Part shown: piece after piece, positions 56,075 to 64,000 of the stretch | Layout of the letters: every line of letters begins with the position of its first letter | How positions within the stretch are numbered: the first letter of the stretch is position 1 | Source of the DNA: Ophiosphaerella korrae | Taxonomy: Eukaryota; Ascomycota; Dothideomycetes; Pleosporales; Phaeosphaeriaceae | Length of the DNA stretch: 64,000 nucleotides | Direction: 5' to 3' | Assembly (NCBI GenBank): GCA_028456385.1 | Contig: JALNQF010000062.1 | Coordinates: 62,001-126,000 of the forward strand | The notes under the pieces: model-generated | What the model was told of the DNA's origin: nothing | The model's database searches: none | Seen by the model: the letters and a program-made list of their open reading frames with translations, nothing else | Program-made: the position numbers and the translations under genes

Positions 56075-58427
56075 ATGATTGATCATGTCGTTGGCCGGCC
56101 TTCGGTCCAGTTCCGTAAAATACAGGTGTTGGCCGTTGTGTCTTTCTGGTCCTTTTATCTCTACAGGTAAACTTCGCTCTATCACACTGCAATGCATATA
56201 CATATACTAATATGCGGTCAGAGGCGACAAACATGGCCCTCCTATCCTTCGTCGCATCTCTAAGCTTCTCTCAAAGAAGCTTACAGCCTGGCAGTCTATT
56301 CTCATAACACTCATATACCTCTACATCGCCCGTAACTTTGGCAAGCTTGTTGGCCTCGAATGCCCCGAACCGTTAGCGAATCTGTATTCGCGCTCCTATT
56401 TTCGCGCCACATGGGTCACCACAGCCTTGGATGCAGGGTTTTGGTCTGCTATGCGAATAAAAAAAAAGGGACTGAGGGACTTCTTCAGCATAGTCTTCAG
56501 CGTGTATTACATGATATGCGCAGAGCAGGCAGATGAAAAAGTCAGGAAGATCAGGGCTACACTGACTGTAGACCACCTGCGTGTGGCCTGGAACAAGGGC
56601 ACAACACCATACTTGGGTGCCTTGACCAACCTGATGCGTCCGCGCTTGATGTGGTACCCGCCACGAAAGATCAGAATACCAAGGCCAAGGGAGAGTTCCT
56701 ACAAGGAACCCGTTATTGGATGGCTGTATTTCAACGGGCCATTGAGTGCTCTGAAGAAGTACGACAAAATTGTCTTGGACATTCCCGGTGGTGGTTTTGT
56801 TGCCATGAACCCCAGGAACCATGATGACAAACTCATGGGATGGGCAGGCAAGACTGGCTTGCCTGTGCTAAGTTTAGATTATAGAAAAGCCCCAGAGTTC
56901 CCCTATCCATACGCACTCAACGAGTGTTATGATGCATATCATGCCATTATTGCGTCGCGGGGACGATGTATGGGGCTATCAGGGGAGATGGAACCAAGAA
57001 TAGTCGTGTCTGGGGACTCAGCAGGTGGAAATCTGGCAGTAGGCATGGTGCTCATGATCCTTCAGAGCGGTTCGACGGCAACGAGAAGATGGCAAGGCGA
57101 GCAGGCGATACCTCCTCCGATCGGCGTGGTATTAATTTATCCGGCGCTCGATATGAACATTGGCAACTGGATGACAGACGAGCAGATGGCTCTTATACGC
57201 GACCGCAAAGTTAGGAAAACGAATCGACCTATTCTCCGACACAAGAGCGATGACTACCGACACCTTGCCCCAAATACCCCTGGTGTATCCGATAACTCAG
57301 ACAGCGAAGATGAAGGACGTATCAAGACAATGCGAACACTGAACGCAGCACAACCAATGAGTCAGCGCGTCCTTACGTCGCCTCAAACCATGATCAAACT
57401 TTCAGCAGCACATACTGGAAAAGATAGCAGTTCAGTTTCCCGCATTGATACGACTGTTGTGACCACTGGCCAAATCTCTCAGACACCAGAACATATAACA
57501 TCGGTTCCCAACGGAATACTACCTACTCCAAACATCACTCAGCCTTCAACGCCCGCTGTGCCACAACCGGCGCCTCCGGCAACGGTTATAAAAACACGTC
57601 TCGCCATGTCGAGTATGATATCATACTTCAATGATCGAATTCTAACACCAGAGATGATGCGTGCGATGATTATTCTTTACATTGGACCCCACCATCGGCC
57701 AGACTTTGGTACGGACTTTCTCCTCTCACCGCTTTTAGCTCCTGAGAGTCTTCTTGCCAAATTTCCTCGGACGTGGATGCTTACAGGGGAGCGCGACCCA
57801 CTTGTGGATGATACAGTCATTTTTGCCGGTCGATTACGGCAAGCAAAACGTGCAGAGTGGGCTACGGCAAAAGAATTAGGTTTAGACTGGGCAAGGGGTA
57901 CCTTTAGGGAAGAAGACTGGGTAAACGTTGACTTGATTCCGGGTATCTCTCATGGCTTTCTCCAGTTCGTTTCCGTATTTCCTGAAGGCTGGAAGTACAT
58001 CTTCCGCTGCGGAAAATGGATGCAAGAAGCTTTTGATGATCTCTTCACTCCATTGGACACACCCCATTACAGCCGTCGAAGATCAGACTATTTTGGTTCA
58101 GGAGCAACGGTCGGACTTGCTGAAGCTGTGAATGGTCTCACATCACCACGGCAAAGATGGGATCACCAACGATCCGAAACTATGTCATCGGCTGACGAAG
58201 ACCAGCCACTTGAAATGACAGTACTCTCGAAAGGAAAGGCTAGGAGTCCTCCCAAACAAGTGTCGAACGAGCATGCAAACGGTGGACCCGCACGGGGTAG
58301 GGGACGGGTTAGAAAGGCTGATAGAGGTCGGCGGAAGAGCTTAGTGAGCTTGGCGAGTGAGGACGATTTGCTTGGAAGGAGAATGAAAGGCTTGACGGGA
58401 GGGCTGGGAGGGGATGGGGTTTCGTGA
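56075..58427 (+). CDS. Membrane-anchored HSL-type alpha/beta hydrolase
   Basis: Two exons (56075-56166, 56222-58427) give 765 residues; the intron is 55 bases with a TACTAAT branch site. The upstream exon joins FWSFYLYR to GDKHGPPILRR in frame and leads into a membrane segment (SILITLIYLYIARNFG). The catalytic domain has the oxyanion block DIPGGGFVAMNP, the nucleophile motif VVSGDSAGGNLAVG, the acid in LTGERDPLVDDT and the His in PGISHGFLQF. HSL-family enzymes cleave acyl esters. A polar insert of about 150 residues (DSEDEGR to PAPPATVIK) splits the domain, and the C-terminus is a basic disordered tail. HGGG is PGGG here. Confidence 0.87.
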
Positions 58428-61400
58428 TGTTGTGTGGATATTGTGGTGTGATCGGTATTGTGCCCACACCTATTAGCATATCATCGAGCGTAAAGAACAC
58501 ATGCATGTTTTAGATTGGTTGGCGCATGCTAGGACGCTTTTTTCTTTTGCTAAACTCTCCGGTCCGCGTCTCCGTATTGTGTCCTCCACGTAAGCCGAAC
58601 CATCATGGTGGTTGAAACTGGACAATTAAATAGAGACATGCTTATATTGAACCCTTGGATACAATACCTGCGTCCCCAAACTGACTCGCATCCTTATCAA
58701 GTGCTTGGTGCATGGGAGCGGAAAATGCGCAAGCTGAAATTGGCTAGTGCCGATCGCTCGGAGTCCCTTACCGGTGCAATTGTCCCACGTTCTGGCACCA
58801 TCTCCCACACAAGTGCACCTTGGCTTTTGTCTTCCTTGAATTTGAGATCAGGAGTTCAAAGCCACATTTATCCGGGCAATGGGGGGCGGGGAGGGCGCGG
58901 GATAGCTCAGCAATCACCTGCGAATTCGGGCCGCAACATGACATCAGCTCCAAGAGTCACGCCCTCGTTCCGCTAATTCATGGGTGTGGGCAAAGTCATG
59001 AATACCTGAGTATCCCTTGATTCTCAGGACCTTACGCGAAAGTTATGACGAAGGGAGAGAGTCGGCGGTAAGGGTGGGATTCAGGAGTGCCCTGTGCAAC
59101 AAGGGCGCTACGTTCCAGTGCTTTTTGCTTTTTGCGGAACGAGAAACAATTCAAAGTTTCTTGGAAATAAGCGGGCATTTATCATTTCTTCCTCCTCATC
59201 CATTCTTTCTCCTAATTGTAGCTTCTTTTTTTTTCACATTCGTCGCCTTTCCCAGACTTTGAAACCGCGTTCGAGGGATCACTACCTGTGTGCAGTTTCT
59301 CTGTTCACATCTTTAAAGGCACCTCCAGCATTAACTACCCGTGAACTTGGTTGCGACACATAGTTGGTATGCTTTGACGCGATTTCGCATATTTGTGTGG
59401 AGAAAGAGGAGGTTGTGGCTGTCCATGGTAGGGGACCCGAGTTTCGCGCTGTACTTCATAACTACGGCCGCTCATACTGGACTGAGTTGTGATATCGCAA
59501 CATTTCACAAAGAGTCATTTCTATCGAGCGGGATAATCACGGCGGCTTCTCCACCAGTTCGCTTTGACTAGCGAGAACGCGCAAAGCCATCGACTTGCCC
59601 AAGACCCGGACTAAGAAACGCCTCACCACGTCAGAGCTCCTCAGGAACTAAAGGCTCACAACCCCGACGCACGGGCTACGACTTTACGATGTGTTACATT
59701 ATTTACACGATCCACGTATGCAATCACTGGATACCTCAACCACAGTCGAACAATGGACCGATATTACGTATCTGCGATGAGGCTGAAAAGCTGCGATTAG
59801 GGCATCCATGCCCAGAGACCCAACGGGAGCACAAAGTTGTCAATCGCAGCCAGGGCATGTGTAATGGCTGTCTATGGAAGAAGGTTGTCAAGTAAAGAAT
59901 TTGTAATTATATGTGAAGAAAATTTGGAAGGAGCAGAATGGCGAACAGTAGTCGATTGTTGCAGAATGATGAAGGAGGCGGGTATTGCGGTACCGTGAAG
60001 GACGGGCGACATTATCCAAGTACATCCTAATGTTTTGCGAATCAAGGCCAGAATGCAGTGACTTCACTACTACAAACATCGCATCGAAACGAAAGGTCAT
60101 CAATCACCAACGAGGTGATACCAAATTATGATACCCCAAATATTTCCGATCAGATACATCTATTTTTATGTCCAACAGCACATAGTCAACAACACGAGAC
60201 AAGTTGCAAACCCAATACAACAACCAATTCGCATAATTGTATTTCCAAAACTGGTACAGAATATGACGTTTGGTCAGGTCGCATATACCAAACGTTTGAT
60301 TCATTTCCCCATCTGTACAATAATCATTTAATTAAATAGTCTTACTTTATCGACATCTTGATCACTCATATTAATACTGATCTGAGAATTGCACACACCG
60401 AACTAATGGAGAAACGTAAGCACAGTTTTAGCGATGTGTATAGGCTCTTAGAGCACTATGTCAGCGCCGCAACATCAACATGAGGGCAATTTTCTTACAG
60501 GCGAGAGCTCACCACGATACAGCCGAACATTAAGAGAGGCCTACCTTGTACATATGTCTAAAGCACAATACACTAGCAATACACAATCACATCAAGCACC
60601 AAGTAGCCACCATTTGACATCACTTTCACATTCTCAGTTGTAGCCCATGGTCATCACATTATAGCTAACGAAATGACTTCAAGAAAAATGAACACGCTGC
60701 AAACACCAAGCTTCAAAACAAGTCACGCACACAGAAAAAGATCAACCTAACTACGGCACTGACCAGTCCAACTGAACTGTGGCACATTCCGATGTTGGGT
60801 AAGAGCACAAGAGCAAAGCTATCAGTCATGTTTTAATTGCGTGAACTCGTGATGAACGGTTCGGCCACCGAGAGGAAAGCCAATGGGCATTCAGTTGGGG
60901 GCGCGTTTCAAAATCGGCGGTGGTCAGCGAGGCGTAGTCAGAACAGCGCGCCTAAAACACAACAGTCAGACTCGACAATAAAGTTTGATAATCGCTCCAC
61001 TATAACAAGCTCTCGCCGTTGAAAACTCTGCAGCTTCATTTTTTCTACGGTGGATGGTATAGCGGATTTGCCAGTTGGCCAGACGAGGTGTCGCAATATC
61101 GCAATAACGGTCATAATGTGATGACGAATGTGGCAAAACTCCAACGCCGACATGTAATTCCATGAGTACTTTTCCAACTATTTGGATGCCTGCCTTTCAG
61201 TATGACCAGGGCGCGCACGGTAAAGATCAGAATCAAGACTGCATCGCCACATGGCAGTTCGCAGGCCAATAATAGATCTTTTCATGGATGTGCTTCTGAG
61301 GTCACTTCGGCAATTCCATGGAAGTTTCTGATTCCTTTCCTTTCTGATTTCATGGTCACTAGAACCTAATGTACAAGCTGATTGGACGAATCGTCATCGC

Positions 61401-61896
61401 CCGACGTGATGGGCCTGAGCGAAGCTACATGCCCATAGTATCGATGCGCTTGGTATAATTTTCGCTCAAATTTCTGATTCAGAGAGTTCTGGAAAATTGA
61501 TGGTCTCGAGTAAATGTGCCTTGTTAGGGTGTGTACAAGGCGAACCTAGTAGCGCTTGTGGTGTCAGATGAGGGCGTGTATTTGAGGCTGTTGTGATTGA
61601 ATTGGTTGATATTGACGCAAACCAATGACGTTGCGCTCCAACGAAGACGCTTAGCCTTGGCTTTGCAGAAGCGTTTCTAAGAATTGCAAGGCTAACTTCA
61701 AGAGGTAACGCACATCAGAAGGTATCGATGCAGGCGGCGGGACAAACTTGTCAGCCATTATACCTGTGATGAAGTCCACTTTGCACATCGCCACAATGCG
61801 GCACCAGTTACCCCGGATGATCAGGGTAAGCACCGAAGTACTTATGTATTGGGCTTGCGCATTCTAGAGACCTGTGTACTGAAGGAGCCACTCGAC
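58428..61896. other. 3.5 kb sparse stretch
   Basis: Apart from a possible small gene at 59689-59895, no gene is supported. The sequence is AT-rich at 60050-60420. ORFs at 58605-58976 and 61651-61833 (minus) lack family features. Confidence 0.5.
59689..59895 (+). CDS. Possible small cysteine-containing protein
   Basis: A single open frame of 68 residues beginning MCYIIYTIHVCNHWI and ending CNGCLWKKVVK. It resembles short fungal proteins with spaced Cys/His pairs (CNH, HPCPE, MCNGC) that are often annotated as hypothetical. No signal peptide. Weakly supported: one exon, short, no clear promoter. Confidence 0.4.
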   Translation: MCYIIYTIHVCNHWIPQPQSNNGPILRICDEAEKLRLGHPCPETQREHKVVNRSQGMCNGCLWKKVVK

Positions 61897-63144
61897 ATGT
61901 GCGACACGGACAGTGCCAACCGATCACCTCATCTTGGTGCGACCTTAGTGGACCTCAATTTAGACGTCGACTGGCTTCAATCTTGCGCGAGCTTGGAACG
62001 CGAAGTCTTCTTACTTCTCCCGGATCTTAAGAAAAATGAAGAAACTATACCTAGAGGTCTCGGATCAGGCCTGAACAATGGGGACAATCAAAATAGGAAC
62101 AAAGACGTACTAGGAATTGATTCAATTCCAGAGATGGATTCGGACGACCAAACTTCCGAAAGCAGTTTCGGTATTGCAGAGGAATGCACAACGATGCATT
62201 TAACCCCAGCGCAGATCATGCTTGATCTACTCCCAAAAGACTGCGACGGCCGATTTGGGAGTTTCTATAGCCAGACATATGACTCTCGGTCACCTGAACT
62301 TCAACTTTTACACGAAAAAAAGGCCAAAGCATATGTCGACGGTGACAACTATCGATCGAGGTTTTCTTGGGGTTCATCGAATTATTCCGACATGAGCTCG
62401 AGTTCGGACAGCGAGAGGCTTTCATGGTGGGCACCTATTAAACCATTGGTGGTAGACAAAGAGGGTCCGGTACCACCTCCCATTCCCCGGAAGAATCCAC
62501 TTCGACTGATGAGAAAATCCGGCGAAACTTTATCCAAGGACTCTACCACAAAGAAACGAAGTTCGAGGAATATCCACAATTTACATCTCCATCTTACAAA
62601 GCCGAGCATAAACGACATTCGGGAATCCCTCAAAAGCCCACTTTCTAGCAGGAAAAAGTCGCATGCGTCCCCGAGAAAGAAAGACCAGAAACTGACAAAA
62701 AGTGATACTAATTCGAAGCCGAGACTCAGACTTACCATACCTAGCTATAACCCAAATGTACCCCACGGCTCCGTTGATTATCTCCAAGTACCAGAGGAAA
62801 TTAGCGGTAACAAGAAGAGCACAAAGTCAAACGTACATTTGAGAAGCCATTCTAATCAAGAAATGGCACATCGGTCAATACACCCGGACAGATTGATAGT
62901 CACTCGCGGGCATACCAGAGCGACCAGTGATACTGGCCGCAGTAGCGATAGAAGAGGTGGCAAGTGTAGCAAATGGGACGAATCGATGCCGGCTCAACAC
63001 TGCGTCCGACGATCGTGCCTCGCAAGCCCCACCAAAGTCGCTGCGATGAGAACCACGCTCCAACCATTGGACATCAATAAGCGATTACCGCCGTTACCCG
63101 TTACTGAAGTCGCGGGGTTAGAGGAGGTAGAGACTTGGCTTTGA
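61897..63144 (+). CDS. Basic, disordered hypothetical protein with polyproline motif
   Basis: An uninterrupted frame; the first ATG is at 61897 (MCDTDSANRS), giving 415 residues, though the frame is open further upstream and an extra exon is possible. The protein is rich in Ser, Lys and Asp. It has an acidic first third, a serine cluster (SDMSSSSDSERLSWW), an SH3-type polyproline motif (PVPPPIPRKNP) and a basic middle (SSRKKSHASPRKKDQ). It ends KRLPPLPVTE. No domain is recognised; a scaffold or signalling role would be a guess. Confidence 0.65.
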   Translation: MCDTDSANRSPHLGATLVDLNLDVDWLQSCASLEREVFLLLPDLKKNEETIPRGLGSGLNNGDNQNRNKDVLGIDSIPEMDSDDQTSESSFGIAEECTTMHLTPAQIMLDLLPKDCDGRFGSFYSQTYDSRSPELQLLHEKKAKAYVDGDNYRSRFSWGSSNYSDMSSSSDSERLSWWAPIKPLVVDKEGPVPPPIPRKNPLRLMRKSGETLSKDSTTKKRSSRNIHNLHLHLTKPSINDIRESLKSPLSSRKKSHASPRKKDQKLTKSDTNSKPRLRLTIPSYNPNVPHGSVDYLQVPEEISGNKKSTKSNVHLRSHSNQEMAHRSIHPDRLIVTRGHTRATSDTGRSSDRRGGKCSKWDESMPAQHCVRRSCLASPTKVAAMRTTLQPLDINKRLPPLPVTEVAGLEEVETWL

Positions 63145-63719
63145 ATTAATTTAGCACAACTCTGAGTTTGTAGTTTTTGTATTATACTGGGACATGGATG
63201 GTTTTAGTTCTAGCGCTTGATATTTCATATGGAGAAGTGCTGCTTCGTCATGCAGATTGAGTGATCCGTACACTACCGTGGTGAGGCCTGATGCCTGTAT
63301 CGGACTAGACATCTCCGTCGCTTCAGCCATATCCGAAGCAATCCAGGGACATTCCTCGAGGATCCAGGAGGTTGAGTCACAAGTGACGCGGCTCGGACAT
63401 TGGCTTGTCTCCCGGATATAAAAGCGGACTTAACCTCGAACGCAGGATGACGTGCGAGCCATCGGGTTTGCGTGCAACGGTAGAATGCTTATCCATTGTG
63501 AAAACGAATATCTACGTTGATGCCGCATACTCTTCTAGGCATCTATGTCACGGGTTACATCCCTGAATTAATGTCATGTTTGCGCATCCCATGTCTATAA
63601 AGCTATGTTGATCCCCGCTTCAGAGTCAGAGCTAACCAGTCCAACTTCCAAGCCTCACTCAACTAAGCTCGCAGTTCGCATAACAACCATTGTCTCATTC
63701 GGCTTTGAAGGACATAAAC
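63145..63719. other. Intergenic region with O-methyltransferase promoter
   Basis: No gene. TATAAAG is at 63596-63602, 118 bases before the ATG at 63720, followed by a CA/TC-rich leader. Confidence 0.6.
63596..63602 (+). promoter_or_regulatory. TATA box of the O-methyltransferase gene
   Basis: TATAAAG lies 118 bases upstream of the start codon. Typical fungal core promoter spacing. Confidence 0.5.
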
Positions 63720-64000
63720 ATGCCTAGACAAGGCTCAGCCCATGAGAAAGACCCGCGTTGGACGGCTGTTGATGACTACGCATTTTCGCATCTTCACTCA
63801 TCAACTAGCACGCCGTCCATATCCGCACTTGACCACGCTCTATCAACGTCTGAAAAAGAAAACTTGCCTGATATTGCCGTATCCCCTGCACAGGGCAAGT
63901 ACTTGCAGCTTCAAGCGCGCCTCGCGCGCGCAAAGAACATTCTCGAAGTTGGCACGTTGGGTGGCTACTCTACCATTTGGCTCGCGAACGCCACACCTGA
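63720..64000 (+). CDS. SAM-dependent O-methyltransferase, family 3 (N-terminal part)
   Basis: The gene starts at 63720 and is cut by the right edge; 93 full codons are visible. The start (WTAVDDYAFSHLH) and the block SPAQGKYLQLQARLARAKNILEVG followed by TLGGYSTIWLAN are characteristic of the catechol-type O-methyltransferase family 3; the last block is SAM-binding motif I. Such enzymes methylate small phenolic substrates. The substrate cannot be told from this part. Confidence 0.88.
   Translation, partial: MPRQGSAHEKDPRWTAVDDYAFSHLHSSTSTPSISALDHALSTSEKENLPDIAVSPAQGKYLQLQARLARAKNILEVGTLGGYSTIWLANATP

Noticed and set aside
61651..61833. Short minus-strand ORF ending LKLALQFLETLLQ
   Set aside because: Only the last 35 codons look protein-like. 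Too short to support without homologues.

Overview
The window looks like euchromatic DNA from a filamentous ascomycete, most likely a Dothideomycete of the Pleosporales type (inferred from protein families and intron style; no database search was possible). Genes lie on both strands. Nearly all introns are 46-60 bases with GT-AG ends and a CTAAC/CTGAC-like branch site. The families are typical of a plant-associated mould: a GH45 glucanase, a PIR wall protein, rhodopsin-like membrane proteins, DUF3632 and a small secreted cysteine-rich protein. I saw no tRNA, rRNA, CRISPR array, large intact transposon or secondary-metabolite cluster.

Layout. 0-9 kb: start of LYS2 (cut by the left edge), a large type II membrane protein, an RBR ubiquitin ligase, about 1 kb of decayed coding-like sequence and a rhodopsin-like 7-TM protein. 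9-20 kb: sparse, with a GPI-anchored GH45-like protein, a small membrane protein, a tiny glycine-rich protein and a PIR cell-wall protein. 20-29 kb: a dense housekeeping block with SAR1, Nup53, an F-box-like protein, ribosomal protein L14, NAC-alpha and ATP synthase subunit d. 31-41 kb: an unknown serine-rich protein, a metalloprotease-fold secreted protein without a metal motif, a 3.9 kb gene-less stretch, a small secreted cysteine-rich protein, a secreted HbpS/GlcG-like protein and a DUF3632 protein. 41-50 kb: SPO22/ZIP4 (15 exons), the gluconeogenesis regulator ERT1/AcuK and a CENP-Q-like kinetochore subunit, all on the minus strand. 50-64 kb: a 244-base MITE, an SGNH/GDSL-fold secreted protein lacking its catalytic Ser and His, an HMG-box factor, a membrane-bound HSL-type hydrolase, an unknown basic protein and the start of an O-methyltransferase.

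These genes do not form one pathway. Two themes recur. Three secreted proteins keep an enzyme fold but appear to have lost catalytic residues (GH45, SGNH and the deuterolysin/Asp f 2-like protein). Splicing is also unusual in places: a 2-base exon in SAR1, a GC-AG intron in the ATP synthase d gene, and a zinc cluster in ERT1 spread over four exons, two of them 23 and 18 bases long. Most gene models were rebuilt by hand by joining exons in frame and matching them to remembered family features; unspliced boundaries should be treated as predictions.
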